56,427 bases of DNA from a bacterium. Its GTDB lineage: Bacteria; Pseudomonadota; Alphaproteobacteria; Ferrovibrionales; Ferrovibrionaceae. Below are positions 9,901 through 18,538 of the stretch, one piece after another. The notes under the pieces were generated by a model, which was not told the DNA's origin, did not search any database, and was given only the letters and a program-made list of their open reading frames with translations. Each line of letters begins with the position of its first letter. Position 1 is the first letter of the stretch. The stretch lies in NCBI GenBank assembly GCA_022844005.1, contig JALHMN010000005.1, positions 1 through 56,427 on the forward strand. Reading direction: 5' to 3'. Position numbers and translations under genes: made by a program.

Positions 9901-10665
9901 GTTCGAGCCCCAGACGATGATGAAGCCGGCGTTGTACCAGTCGGCGCTTTCCGGCACGTCGGTCTGCTCGCCCCAGGTTTGCGGCGAGGCCGGCGGCAGG
10001 TCGCAGTACCAGTCGTAGAAGGACATGCAGACGCCGCCCAGAAGCGACAGGTAGCGCGAACCCGCCGCGTAGGAGACCATCGACATGGCCGGGATCGGCG
10101 AGAAACCGATGATGCGGTCAGGCCCGTGCCTCCTCGCCGTATAAGCGTTGGCGGCGGCGATGATCTCGTTCGCCTCGTCCCAGTTGGCGCGCACGAAGCC
10201 GCCATGGCCGCGGATCGAGATATAGGATTGCCGCTTCGCGTCGTCCTCGACGATCGAGGCCCAGGCGGCGACCGGAGGCAGGCTGGCGCGGGCCTTGCGC
10301 CACAGCTTCAGCAACCGCCCGCGAACCATCGGGTATTTCACCCGGGCACCGGAATAGAGGTACCAGCTGTAGGAAGCGCCGCGGGCGCAGCCGCGCGGCT
10401 CGTGGTTGGGCAGGTCCGGTCGGGTGCGGGGGTAGTCGGTCTGCTGGGTTTCCCAGGTGACGATCCCGCCCTTGACGTAGATCTTCCACGAGCATGAGCC
10501 CGTGCAGTTCACTCCGTGGGTGGAGCGCACGACCTTGTCGTGCTGCCAGCGCTTGCGATAACCGTCTTCCCAGCTGCGATCCTCGCTGGTCACGATGCCA
10601 TGGCCGTCCGAGAAGTCATCGACGGTTTTGCGGAAGAAGGTCAGCCGGTCGAGGAAATGGGACAT
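6922..10665 (-). CDS. narG: Respiratory nitrate reductase alpha subunit NarG
   Basis: A 1247-residue molybdenum catalytic subunit that reduces nitrate to nitrite at the cytoplasmic side of the membrane, full family length. The N-terminal FS0 cluster ligands are H50, C54, C58 and C93 (THGVNCTGSCSW, RGCARGAS). D222 in YDWYCDLPPASP matches the Asp molybdenum ligand. The start at 10665 has an upstream GGAGCAAGGA ribosome site and lies 15 bp after narK. No frameshift or missing key residue was noted. Confidence 0.97.
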   Translation of the reverse strand: MSHFLDRLTFFRKTVDDFSDGHGIVTSEDRSWEDGYRKRWQHDKVVRSTHGVNCTGSCSWKIYVKGGIVTWETQQTDYPRTRPDLPNHEPRGCARGASYSWYLYSGARVKYPMVRGRLLKLWRKARASLPPVAAWASIVEDDAKRQSYISIRGHGGFVRANWDEANEIIAAANAYTARRHGPDRIIGFSPIPAMSMVSYAAGSRYLSLLGGVCMSFYDWYCDLPPASPQTWGEQTDVPESADWYNAGFIIVWGSNVPQTRTPDAHFYTEVRYKGTKSAVVSPDYAEATKFADIWLNPKQGTDAALALAMGHVILREYHLNRQVPYFDDYTRRYTDMPYLVRLVPRAGRLVPERLLRASELEGGLGESNNPEWKTVAIDEASDRLVAPLGSVGYRWGESAKWNLEEKDGKGGDVRLKLSLAGADAEIAAVDFPYFGGRAPEQFVATDHDEILTRNLPVRRIRLADGSTVAVATVYDLTMANYGLDRGFGGGSVATSYDDNVPFTPAWAEQITGVKRDAIVTVAREFATNAEKTDGRSMVIVGAGINHWYHMDMSYRGIINLLVFCGAIGRSGGGWCHYVGQEKLRPQTGWAPLAFALDWARPPRHQNSTSFFYAHTDQWRYETLTAGEILSPTAPEGDWNQSFIDYNVRAERMGWLPSAPQLKQNPLKIAKLAKAAGLEPKDYVPKALKSGELELACHDPDDPANWPRNMFVWRSNLLGSSGKGHEYFLKHLLGTTHGVQGKDLGAEGVVRSKEITWHDEAPQGKLDLLVTLDFRMSTTCVYSDIVLPTATWYEKNDLNTSDMHPFIHPLSAAVDPVWEARSDWEIYKGLAKAFSEVAPEVLGIEEDVVLTPIQHDTPAEIAQAFDVKDWKRGEVEPIPGKTMPAVNVITRDYPNVYARFTALGPLMSKVGNGGKGISWNTEHEVEALVKLNGIQASGTAKGMAKIETDIDACEVILMLAPETNGEVAIKAWEALSKATGREHAHLALPKEDEKIRFRDIQAQPRKIISSPTWSGLESEKVCYTAGYTNVHELIPWRTLTGRQQLYQDHLWMRAFGEGLVTWKPPVDLKTIAGVKGLRPNGHKEIVLNFITPHQKWGIHSTYSDNLLMLTLNRGGPVVWVSEVDAKAAGIVDNDWVEVFNINGALTARAVVSQRIKQGMLMMYHAQEKIVNTPGSEITGNRGGIHNSVTRTVTKPTHMIGGYAQQAYGFNYYGTVGSNRDEFIIVRKMAKVDWLEGPLTDDVSKEAAE

Positions 10666-10680
10666 GTTCCTTGCTCCTGA

Positions 10681-13431
10681 TTACTCGGCCGCAGCGGCAC
10701 GGACGGAGGCGCCACGTGGGGCGCGCTCGATGTCGTAGAGAAGGCCGCCCTTGCGGGTGTAGACGGCCCAGGTGATGGCGAGGCAGCTCACGTAGAAGGC
10801 GAGGAAGCCCCAGAGTGCTGCTTCCGGCCCTCCGGTGAGCGTGATCGAGGTGCCGTAGCCCTTGGGGATGAAGAAGGCGCCGAAGGCGGCGATCGCCGAG
10901 GTGAATCCGGTGATGGCCGCGGCTTCCTTCTCGGCCTGGCGGCGGCGCGTCTCGGCATCCGCGCTCGGCATCAGGCGGCCCATCTCTTTGCCCATGATCG
11001 CCGGGATCATCTGGAAGGTGGAGGCATTGCCGACCCCGGTGGCGAAGAACAGCACCAGGAAGGAGATGAAGAAGCCGGTGAAGGCGCCGGGCTCGTCCTT
11101 CACGCCGATGAACCACAGCACGCCCGACACGCCCACCATCATCAGCCCGAAGGTCCAGAAGGTGACGCGCCCGCCGCCGAAGCGGTCGGCGAGCCAGCCG
11201 GTGCCCGAGCGCGACAGCGCGCCGACCAGGGGCCCGAGGAAGGCGAACTGCAGCACGTTCACGTCCGGGAACAGCGTCTTGGTCAGGAGCGGGAAGCCCG
11301 CCGAGTAGCCGATGAAGGAGCCGAAGGTGCCGGTGTAGAGCCAGCACATGATCCAGTTGTGCCGGCGCTGGAAGATGATCGACTGCTCGGCGAAGGAGGC
11401 TTTGGCCGAGGCGATGTCGTTCATGCCGAACCAAGCGGCGAAGGCCGAGATTGCGATGAAGGGCACGAAGAAGAAGCCCGCATTCTGCAGCCAGAGCGGC
11501 GCTTCGCCCATAGGCACCTTGACTATTGCGGGATCGCCGCCGAGCCCGCCGAAGACGCCGGCGGTGATGGCGAGCGGCACGACGAACTGGACGACGCTGA
11601 CGCCGAGATTGCCGAGGCCGGCATTGAGCGCGAGCGCATTGCCCTTCTCCGCCTTCGGGAAGAAGAAGGAAATGTTGGACATCGAGGAGGCGAAGTTGCC
11701 GCCGCCGAAACCACACAGCAGCGCCAGGATCAAGAGGACGACATAGGGCGTGTCCGGGTTCTGCACCGCATAGCCGATGCCCAGCGCCGGGATGATCAGC
11801 GACCAGGTGGTGAGCGTGGTCCACAGCCGACCGCCGAAGATGGGCACCATGAAGGAATAGAAGATGCGGAGCGTGGCACCCGAAAGACCGGGCAGCGCGG
11901 CGAGCCAGAACAGCTGGTCGGTGCTGAACTCGAAGCCGACCAGCGGTAGTTTGGCGACCACGACAGACCAGACCTGCCAGATGGCGAAGGAGAGCAGCAG
12001 CGCCGGGATCGAGAGCCAGAGGTTCCGCCGGGCAATGCGGCGCCCCTTCGTCGCCCAGAAGCCGGCATCCTCCGGCCGCCAGTCGGTCAGGATGGCGCCA
12101 TCGGGCCGCGCCTCCGCGGCCGGCATCGGCATGCCCTGCATTTCCGGGAAGGCCGGCAGCTTGTCCAGCGCCTCGCCGGTGGTGGCGCGCTCCATCTGGC
12201 GGATGGCGACATGCATCCACACGAGCGCACCGGTGACGAGGACAAACAGCGCCATGAAGCAGCTGGTCCACAGCCCGGTCAGGTCGAGCAGCAGGCCGAA
12301 CAGAATCGGCAGCAGGAAGCCTCCGAGGCCGCCGATCATGCCGACCAGGCCGCCAACGGAGCCCACATGCTCAGGGTAGTAGACAGGGATGTGCTTGTAG
12401 ACCGCGGCCTTGCCCAGGGCCATGAAGAAGCCCAGTACGAAGACCGTCACGGTGAAGGCGACGACGCCCATCTCCAGATGAAAGGCGATCGGCCCCCTGA
12501 TGCCCTGGACGATGTAGTCGGTGGGCGGATAGGACAGGATGAAGGTGGCGACGACCGAGACGAAGAAGGTCCAGTAGAGCACGCGCCGGGCGCCGTAGAC
12601 GTCCGACAGATGACCGCCATAGGCGCGGAAGATGCTGGCCGGGACCGAGAAGAAGGCAGCGATCATTCCGGCGGTCCGGATGTCTAGGCCGTAGACCTGG
12701 GTCAGGTATTGCGGCAGCCACAGCGCCAGCGCGACGAAGGCGCCGAAGACGAAGAAGTAGTAAAGCGAGAAGCGCCAGATCTGGACGTTCCCGAGCGGCT
12801 TGAGTTCGAGCCAAGCGCTCTTCGGCTTGATGCCGGTGCGCCGGCGCTCGACGATCACCGGGTCGTCCTTGGTGGTGAACCAGAACACCACCGCCATCAC
12901 GACGAGGCCGGCAGCCCAAACTTGGGCGACCGTCTGCCAGCCGAAGGCGACCAGGACGAAGGGGGCGATGAATTTCGTCACCGCCGCGCCGACATTGCCG
13001 GCACCAAAGATGCCGAGGGCTGTCCCTTGCTTCCCCGCCGGATACCAGCGCGAGACATAGGCGATGCCGACCGCGAACGATCCGCCGGCGATGCCGACGC
13101 CGAGCGCCGCGATCAGCATCTGCGGATAGGTTTGGGCGTAGGAGAGGAAGAATGTCGCCAGCGCCGCGGCCAGCATGGTCGCCGTGTAAACGAGGCGCCC
13201 GCCATAGAGATCGGTCCACACGCCGAGCGCCACCCGGATCAGCGATCCGGTCAGGATGGGAGTGCCAACCAGGAGGCCGAATTGGGTTTCGCTCAGTCCC
13301 AAGTCCTGGCGGATGCGGATGCCGATGATGGAGAAGATGGTCCACACCGCAAAGCAGACGGTGAAGGCAATCGTGCTCATGGAGAGCGCAGTGCGCTGGT
13401 CGGTGCGGCTTAAACTGGCGGCGGCTTGCAT
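10681..13431 (-). CDS. narK: Fused NarK1-NarK2 nitrate/nitrite transporter
   Basis: At 916 residues this is twice the size of one MFS transporter. The first half (about 1-430) begins with the MFS loop pattern LGVWTDLYGGRL. The second begins near residue 465 (FWATKGRRIARRNLWLSIPA) with nitrate-signature-like segments such as LPLVGFEFSTDQLFW and GFGGGNFASSMSNISFFFP. Family knowledge from Paracoccus assigns the NarK1-like half to proton/nitrate symport and the NarK2-like half to nitrate/nitrite exchange. It is the first gene of the nar operon. Confidence 0.93.
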   Translation of the reverse strand: MQAAASLSRTDQRTALSMSTIAFTVCFAVWTIFSIIGIRIRQDLGLSETQFGLLVGTPILTGSLIRVALGVWTDLYGGRLVYTATMLAAALATFFLSYAQTYPQMLIAALGVGIAGGSFAVGIAYVSRWYPAGKQGTALGIFGAGNVGAAVTKFIAPFVLVAFGWQTVAQVWAAGLVVMAVVFWFTTKDDPVIVERRRTGIKPKSAWLELKPLGNVQIWRFSLYYFFVFGAFVALALWLPQYLTQVYGLDIRTAGMIAAFFSVPASIFRAYGGHLSDVYGARRVLYWTFFVSVVATFILSYPPTDYIVQGIRGPIAFHLEMGVVAFTVTVFVLGFFMALGKAAVYKHIPVYYPEHVGSVGGLVGMIGGLGGFLLPILFGLLLDLTGLWTSCFMALFVLVTGALVWMHVAIRQMERATTGEALDKLPAFPEMQGMPMPAAEARPDGAILTDWRPEDAGFWATKGRRIARRNLWLSIPALLLSFAIWQVWSVVVAKLPLVGFEFSTDQLFWLAALPGLSGATLRIFYSFMVPIFGGRLWTTLTTWSLIIPALGIGYAVQNPDTPYVVLLILALLCGFGGGNFASSMSNISFFFPKAEKGNALALNAGLGNLGVSVVQFVVPLAITAGVFGGLGGDPAIVKVPMGEAPLWLQNAGFFFVPFIAISAFAAWFGMNDIASAKASFAEQSIIFQRRHNWIMCWLYTGTFGSFIGYSAGFPLLTKTLFPDVNVLQFAFLGPLVGALSRSGTGWLADRFGGGRVTFWTFGLMMVGVSGVLWFIGVKDEPGAFTGFFISFLVLFFATGVGNASTFQMIPAIMGKEMGRLMPSADAETRRRQAEKEAAAITGFTSAIAAFGAFFIPKGYGTSITLTGGPEAALWGFLAFYVSCLAITWAVYTRKGGLLYDIERAPRGASVRAAAAE

Positions 13432-13511
13432 GCCTGGTTCCCGGCCCGTTGAATCGGCGCGGATTGGCCCGCGTCATGCCGGAAACCTGCCGTGCCGCCG
13501 GACAGACCTCC

Positions 13512-13525
13512 TTGACCTAGATCAG
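13512..13525 (-). promoter_or_regulatory. FNR/DNR-type box upstream of narK
   Basis: TTGAC-CTAG-ATCAG matches the TTGAC/T-N4-ATCAA consensus at 9 of 10 informative positions. Its centre is 88 bp from the narK start, so a class II position (-41.5) would give a leader of about 45 bases. It also lies 163 bp from the divergent regulator start, so both genes may be controlled. Confidence 0.7.
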
Positions 13526-13579
13526 TTATCGGAAAGAAGAGACGGGGTAATTTCAGAGCGGTGTTTGTGTTTTCGAATT

Positions 13580-13660
13580 GGAATTGAATAATGAGCTGAG
13601 CAATTGATAATTTTATGTTATGAAATTGATATTTATTATTCGTAATAATTTGATCGCTGG
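13580..13660 (+). promoter_or_regulatory. AT-rich promoter region of the Crp/Fnr gene
   Basis: This stretch is strikingly AT-rich for the window. It contains an inverted repeat, ATTATT-CGT-AATAAT (13635-13649), some 30 bp before the regulator start. It probably holds the regulator promoter and perhaps a second binding site. Exact -35 and -10 boxes cannot be assigned. Confidence 0.45.
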
Positions 13661-13681
13661 GCGCAACAAGAGGAGATGCCG

Positions 13682-14398
13682 ATGAAGGCTGATGATGCCG
13701 TTGTGATCCGGGGCCTGCGGCTGTTTCACGAAGCGCGCGACGAAACCTTCGCGGACCTGATCGAGGCGGGGTTCCTGCAGCGGTTTCCACCCGGCGTGCT
13801 ACTGATTCAGGAGAGCGATCGGGCCGATTTTCTCCACGTCGTCGTGGAAGGGCTGGTGGAGATTTTCGCCACCACGGCCGGGCGGGAGACGACCATGGAC
13901 CTGATCCGCCCGGTCGGCGTGTTCATCCTCGCACCGGTCCTGAGCGAGCAGGCCTATCTGCAGTCCGCCCGAACGCTGGAGAAGTCACGCATCTTGATGA
14001 TCCCGGCCGAGAAGGTCCGCCGCAGCATGACACTCGACCCCAGCTTCATGCGTGCAATCGTGATCGAACTGGCGCACGGGTATAGGCGGGTCATCAAGGA
14101 TCTGAAGAACCACAAGCTGCGTACCGGCACCGAGCGCCTGGCAAACTGGCTAATCCATAATGAAATCGACCAGGGCAGGCAGGGCTTCGTCGATATCCCC
14201 TTCGAGAAGCGCGTTCTCGCCTCCCGCCTCGGCATGACACCTGAGAACCTGTCGCGCGCATTCGCCGCGCTTCGCTCGCACGGCGTCAAGGTCAAGGGCA
14301 TACGCATCGAAATCACGGAACCGGAGGGACTCGCACGTTTTGCGTTACCCAATGCCTTGATCGACGCCCCCGAAGGACATCTTTCAATTCAGTCGTAG
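13682..14398 (+). CDS. Crp/Fnr-family regulator, DNR/NnrR-like
   Basis: A 238-residue protein with an N-terminal cyclic-nucleotide-binding-like beta-barrel (FLHVVVEGLVEIFATTAGRE, about 35-60), a long dimerisation helix and a C-terminal HTH (RVLASRLGMTPENLSRAFAA, about residues 180-200). It contains no cysteine, so it cannot hold an FNR-type Fe-S cluster; heme-based or other sensing as in DNR-like proteins is possible. ATG 13682 is chosen over 13676 because AGGAG (13671-13675) directly abuts the latter. Divergent to narK with an FNR-type box between, so it probably controls the nar operon. Confidence 0.85.
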   Translation: MKADDAVVIRGLRLFHEARDETFADLIEAGFLQRFPPGVLLIQESDRADFLHVVVEGLVEIFATTAGRETTMDLIRPVGVFILAPVLSEQAYLQSARTLEKSRILMIPAEKVRRSMTLDPSFMRAIVIELAHGYRRVIKDLKNHKLRTGTERLANWLIHNEIDQGRQGFVDIPFEKRVLASRLGMTPENLSRAFAALRSHGVKVKGIRIEITEPEGLARFALPNALIDAPEGHLSIQS

Positions 14399-14419
14399 TG
14401 TAAGCGTCCGGTGAGGCTT

Positions 14420-14761
14420 TCAATTACCCACAATTTTTGCGCCAACCATGGCGCCTATGGCGATGCCGGTGAGGCGCGATAGCCCGCGCCACATCACTTT
14501 GTTGCCAGGCGGAGGATCGTTGGGACGGGCAAGATAGCCGCCGAGCCTGGCGATCTTGGTCAGATAATGCGCGAGGGTTTTCCGGCGAACTTGGGGCTTG
14601 TTGTCGCTCACGAGGCGATCGAGCACGGTGATTTCGGTCGCGGTCAACGCGAGCGTCGGCAGCGCATCCGGAGCTGAACGATTGAGCATCGTCATCCAGA
14701 AGACCCGCCAACTCAGGATGCACAAGACCGCGACCAGATTGGTCAGACTGAACCGCTCCGG
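14420..14761 (-). pseudogene. IS4-type transposase, C-terminal fragment
   Basis: The frame reads PERFSLTNLVAVLCILSWRV, then ALTATEITVLDRLVSD and GGYLARPNDPPPGNKVMWRG, closing with LSRLTGIAIGAMVGAKIVGN. This is the C-terminus of IS4-family transposases with the family's final helices. Similarity fades above about 14761, so the catalytic DDE core is missing. No inverted repeats could be identified. It is an insertion scar at the boundary between the nar region and the catabolic cluster. Confidence 0.75.
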
Positions 14762-14874
14762 GGTTGCCGGAGGCCTGTTAAGTTGGGCCCCGCTACCCAG
14801 CCAGTTTCTCCTCTCAAACGGACACGGCCGCGGTTAGATCTCGGTGGTTTCCTGTCCCCGCAACCAACACTCCC

Positions 14875-14910
14875 AAAGGCCTCGCGATCGGAAGACGCTA
14901 GGCCTTTTTT
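14875..14910 (+). terminator. Candidate Rho-independent terminator
   Basis: AAAGGCCT (14875-14882) pairs perfectly with AGGCCTTT (14900-14907), followed by T's to 14910. The 17-base loop is long. On the minus strand the hairpin overlaps the end of the hydrolase remnant. Confidence 0.5.
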
Positions 14911-15383
14911 GTCGTGTCCGGCGCGCTGCCGGCGATGAAGCCCGCCAGCAGCGGGTTGAACCGCTCGGGCGATTCCAAGTAGGGCGCGTGTCCGGTGCCG
15001 GGGATGATCTCGTAGCGCGCCTGCGGCAGGGCCAGATGGCTCGCTTCGCCCACGGCGAGGGGAACGATGCGATCCTCGGCGCCCCAGACCAGCAGCATCG
15101 GCAGGCGATCGGCGAGCTGGGCGAGCGCCGGGCCGACGACGTCGTCGTTCAGCCGCTCGGCGAAATAGGCGCCCAGAACCTCGAACACCCGCTCCGCGCC
15201 CGGCGTGTTGTTGATGCGCCAGTCCTCGAGGATCAGGTCGTCGGTCAGCACCGACTTCGTCTCGAAGGCGTTGTTGAGCTTGGCCGCGATCCCCGCATGC
15301 GAGGTGTTGCGCACGGCATTGCGCGTCAGCGAGATCCCCATCCGGGGCTTCTGGTCGCAATACGCCGGCCTGATGGGGGTCAC
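14898..15383 (-). pseudogene. Alpha/beta hydrolase, C-terminal half only
   Basis: The 161-residue frame has the second half of an alpha/beta hydrolase: LPMLLVWGAEDRIVPLAVG (carrying the catalytic Asp) and EIIPGTGHAPYLESPERFNP (catalytic His). The oxyanion region and the G-x-S-x-G nucleophile elbow are absent, as the family is usually 260-300 residues. The frame stops making sense at about 15383, where the divergent dioxygenase-like gene begins. It looks like a gene cut by rearrangement and is unlikely to be active. Confidence 0.7.
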
Positions 15384-15388
15384 CCCCG

Positions 15389-15862
15389 ATGCCTGATCCG
15401 GCCGACTACATCGCGGCGCTGCAGCTTCATGCCGCCTATGCCCGCGCCCTCGACGACGACCGCCTGGAAGACTGGCTAGACCTCTTCGCCGAGACCTGCA
15501 CCTACCGCATCGTCACCCGCGAGAACCTGGCCCAGGACCTGCCGCTGGCGCTGATGCAGTGCGACAGCCGGGCCATGCTGCGCGACCGCGTCGTCTCGCT
15601 CCGCCACGCAAACATCTTCAACATCCATACCGACCGCCACCTGATCGCCAATCTCGTGATTACCGCGGCCGATGCCGAAACGCTCTCCACCGAGGCCGAC
15701 TACGCTTCTTTCCAGACCGATCAGGACGGGCGCAGCGCCGTCTTCTCGGTCGGCCGCTATCGCGATCGGCTGGTCCGCACGCCGGCCGGCCTGCGCATCG
15801 CCGACAAGCTGGTCATCGCCGACACGGCCGAGGTGAAGCGCCTTCTCGCCACCCCGCTCTAG
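15389..15862 (+). CDS. Ring-hydroxylating dioxygenase beta-subunit-like protein
   Basis: A 157-residue protein of the SnoaL/NTF2-like fold resembling the small subunit of Rieske ring-hydroxylating dioxygenases: LHAAYARALDDDRLEDWLDL, CTYRIVTRENLAQ, HLIANLVITAADA, and VGRYRDRLVRTPAGLRIAD. The beta subunit is structural or influences substrate choice. No Rieske alpha subunit is in the window, so the partner is elsewhere or lost, or the protein has another role. It starts the plus-strand operon and lies 13 bp ahead of the amidohydrolase. Confidence 0.75.
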   Translation: MPDPADYIAALQLHAAYARALDDDRLEDWLDLFAETCTYRIVTRENLAQDLPLALMQCDSRAMLRDRVVSLRHANIFNIHTDRHLIANLVITAADAETLSTEADYASFQTDQDGRSAVFSVGRYRDRLVRTPAGLRIADKLVIADTAEVKRLLATPL

Positions 15863-15875
15863 AGAGGAAGACCCG

Positions 15876-17237
15876 GTGCGAACGCATATCCGCTGCGGGA
15901 AGCTGTTCACCGGCCGGGGGGCGGACGCCGCCGTCGGCCAGACCATCGTGATCGAGGCGGGCCGCATCGCCTTCGCCGGCCCGACCGCCGCCGCGCCGCC
16001 GCCGCGCCCGGAAGACGCTGTGCAGGATCATGCGGGCGCCTTCGTCATGCCCGGCCTGATCGACCTGCATACGCACATCTCCTATGGCGATGCCTTCACC
16101 CAGGAAGCGATCGACCTCTACGGCTCCATGGAATACCGCGCGCTGCGCGCCATGCACCTGGCGCGCAAGGTGCTGGATGCCGGATATACCTCGATCGCCG
16201 ACCCCGCCTGCTCCGGCCTCGTCTCGCCGGCGGTGCGCAACGCCGTCGAGGTCGGCCTGTTCGAGGGACCGCGTATCACCGCCGCCGGCCCGGCCCTGAC
16301 CTCCCGCCAGGGGCTCTACGACTGGTATCCCTCCTGGATCGGCGTGCCGCCGGCATCGACCGGCGTGCAGGTCCGCAGCATGGACGAGGCGATCGAGGAG
16401 ATCCGGCGCCAGACCAAGGAAGGTGTCGACATCGTCAAGATCGCGCTCGACGGCATTCTCTCGGTTCCGGGCAAGGGCCTCGTCTCCGGCTTCAACCAGG
16501 CCGAGGTGAGCGCGATGGTCACCGAGGCGCACCGGCTGGGCCGCATTGTCGCCGTGCATGCCCGCGGCACCGAAGGCGCGCTGCAGGCCGCCCGCGCCGG
16601 GGTCGATCTCATCCTGCATGCCTCGGGGATGGACGATGCCTGCATCGAGGCGGCGCTGGCGAACGGGTGTGCCATCTGCCCGTCGCTTACGCTGTTGACC
16701 AACAATATCGATTTCAGCCAGCCGACCGACGACAGCAACGTCTGGTGGCCGCCCCTGCAGCAGAAGGAGCTGGACGGCGCCGTCGCCGCCATCATCCGCG
16801 CCCGCGCCGCGGGCGTGCCGGTGGTGACTGGGTCCGAAGCGGGCTTCGCCATCACGCCCTGCGGCGAGTGGCACGCCCGCGAGCTCGAGACCTATGTCCG
16901 CCTGCTGGGCTTCACCCCGGCCGAGGCGCTGCACAGCACCACGGTCGCCAGCGCCCGCTTCCTCAAGGAAGGCGATTCCGTGGGCGAGATCGCCGTCGGC
17001 AAATGGGCCGACCTGCTGGTGGTCGACGGCGACCCGCTGGCCGATATCACCGTGCTGCAGGATCCCGCCGCGATCACCGCCGTCTACAAGGCTGGCCGCG
17101 CGGTCGAGCGCCGCGCGCCTTTCGTCTCTGGCCGGCATGCCGGCGAGATGTCGCAAGGGATGTGGAATTCGCTCTACACACGCGAAGCGGTATCGCGCCG
17201 CGGCCTCGGGCCGCTCGCAGCCCGCGCGGCGGAGTAG
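15876..17237 (+). CDS. Amidohydrolase, imidazolonepropionase-like
   Basis: A 453-residue metal-dependent hydrolase. The motif GLIDLHTH gives metal ligands H65 and H67. Later family elements are DIVKIALDGI, the histidines of AVHARGTEG and DLILHASGMDD, and a GSEAGFAITPCGEW segment. The C-terminus has the usual small beta-domain (GEIAVGKWADLLVVDGDPLA). The start is GTG at 15876 with GAGAGGAAG upstream. Relatives hydrolyse C-N bonds of cyclic amides or dipeptides; the substrate here is unknown. Co-directional with the transporter downstream. Confidence 0.85.
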   Translation: MRTHIRCGKLFTGRGADAAVGQTIVIEAGRIAFAGPTAAAPPPRPEDAVQDHAGAFVMPGLIDLHTHISYGDAFTQEAIDLYGSMEYRALRAMHLARKVLDAGYTSIADPACSGLVSPAVRNAVEVGLFEGPRITAAGPALTSRQGLYDWYPSWIGVPPASTGVQVRSMDEAIEEIRRQTKEGVDIVKIALDGILSVPGKGLVSGFNQAEVSAMVTEAHRLGRIVAVHARGTEGALQAARAGVDLILHASGMDDACIEAALANGCAICPSLTLLTNNIDFSQPTDDSNVWWPPLQQKELDGAVAAIIRARAAGVPVVTGSEAGFAITPCGEWHARELETYVRLLGFTPAEALHSTTVASARFLKEGDSVGEIAVGKWADLLVVDGDPLADITVLQDPAAITAVYKAGRAVERRAPFVSGRHAGEMSQGMWNSLYTREAVSRRGLGPLAARAAE

Positions 17238-17307
17238 GAGCCGGCGCTCTCGGGTCGCTGGCACGGCTTCTGCAAGCCGCTGGCCGGAAATCCTCGGAGG
17301 AGACGGC

Positions 17308-18522
17308 ATGACTTCACACCATCCGGTCACGCGCAGGTCCATCGGCCTGGCGCTGGCCACCCTCGCGGGCCTCGGCCTGCTGCCACGGGGCGCCGAGGCG
17401 AACAGCCAGGGCGTCAGCAAGGACGAAATCGTCATCGGCGCTCTCGGGGCGCTTACCGGCGCCACTGCCTTCATCGGCGCGCCGGGCCGCGACGGCATCC
17501 AGCTCGCCGTCGACGGCATCAACGCGCAGGGCGGCATCAACGGCCGCAAGCTGCGCCTCGTGTTCGAACATGCCTTCACCCCGGCGGAAAGCGTCGCCGC
17601 GGCGAAGAAGCTGGTGGAGAGCGACAAGGTCTTCGTGTTGATCCTGGCATCGGGTTCGACCGGGGCCGCCGCCGCCGCCGACTACGTGCGCGAGACCGGC
17701 GTGCCGACCTACAACCTCTACGGCTCCACGCCCATCATCCGCAAGCCCTTCGCGAAGAACGTCTTCCACAGCGTGGTCCCGCCGGCCGAGATCTCCGGCG
17801 GCAAGATGGTCGATATGATCTTCGAGGCGAAGCCCGACGCGAAGCGCGTCGGCGTGCTGGCCGGCACCTACGCCTTCCCGCAGGCCACCAAGGCCGGCCT
17901 GCTGGCGGCGCTGGAGAAGAAGAAGGACGTCAAGGTCGTAGTCGAGGAGTTCGACCAGGGCGCGCGCGATTTCACCTCGCAGCTGCTGTCCTTCGCCCGC
18001 CAGCGGGTAGAAGCGGTACTGGTTTCGGGCAGCTTCTCGGAAGCCGGCTTCGCCATCAAGCAAGCGCCCGAGAAGGGCGTCACCAACATGACTTGGGTGC
18101 TGGACGGCTCGGCGGTCAACGATGCCATCATCCCGATCATCGGGCCGGAGAACACCAAGGGCGTCTATGGCTACTTCAACGTGCCCTATTTCCCCGCCCA
18201 GCTCGACCCGCCGATCGTGAAGTACAACGAGCTGTGGAAGGCGAAGTACGGCGCCCCGCCGCAGGGCCGCCCCAACGTCTATGACATCGCCGGATACAGT
18301 TCGACCTTCGTGCTGGCAGCCGCCCTGAAGAAGGCCGGCACCGATCTTTCCTGGGCCGGTCTGATCTCGGCCTGGGAGACTGTCAAGGACGCCAAGCCGT
18401 CGGATTTCGGCGGTCCGGACGTCGCCTTTCCGGAAAGCTTCAGCCCGACCGACCACCAGGGAAACACCCGGCTGGGCAAGGCCGCGATCAAGGACGGCAT
18501 CTGGCAGGTGATTGCGAAGTAG
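17308..18522 (+). CDS. ABC transporter substrate-binding protein (LivJ/K type)
   Basis: A 404-residue periplasmic binding protein of the branched-chain amino acid/amide (HAAT) class. The N-terminus carries a signal peptide with twin arginines (TRRSIGLALATLAGLGLLPR, cleavage after GAEA). The mature part begins EIVIGALGALTGATAFIGAP, followed by the receptor-family pattern GGINGRKLRLVFE. Start ATG 17308 is preceded by CGGAGGAG; the longer upstream frame overlaps the amidohydrolase and is spurious. The ligand probably feeds the neighbouring hydrolases. Confidence 0.92.
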   Translation: MTSHHPVTRRSIGLALATLAGLGLLPRGAEANSQGVSKDEIVIGALGALTGATAFIGAPGRDGIQLAVDGINAQGGINGRKLRLVFEHAFTPAESVAAAKKLVESDKVFVLILASGSTGAAAAADYVRETGVPTYNLYGSTPIIRKPFAKNVFHSVVPPAEISGGKMVDMIFEAKPDAKRVGVLAGTYAFPQATKAGLLAALEKKKDVKVVVEEFDQGARDFTSQLLSFARQRVEAVLVSGSFSEAGFAIKQAPEKGVTNMTWVLDGSAVNDAIIPIIGPENTKGVYGYFNVPYFPAQLDPPIVKYNELWKAKYGAPPQGRPNVYDIAGYSSTFVLAAALKKAGTDLSWAGLISAWETVKDAKPSDFGGPDVAFPESFSPTDHQGNTRLGKAAIKDGIWQVIAK

Positions 18523-18538
18523 CACTGGACAGGAACAA

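Noticed and set aside
8575-10497. 640-codon plus-strand frame opposite narG
   Set aside because: A shadow of narG; no start context or recognisable domain.
14743-15360. 205-codon minus-strand frame overlapping the hydrolase remnant
   Set aside because: It is the hydrolase region read in another frame; the 14898-15383 frame has the hydrolase motifs.
15376-15387. GGGGGTCACCCCC short palindrome before the dioxygenase beta-like start
   Set aside because: It overlaps the start region and is short; it may simply be the ribosome site in GC-rich DNA.
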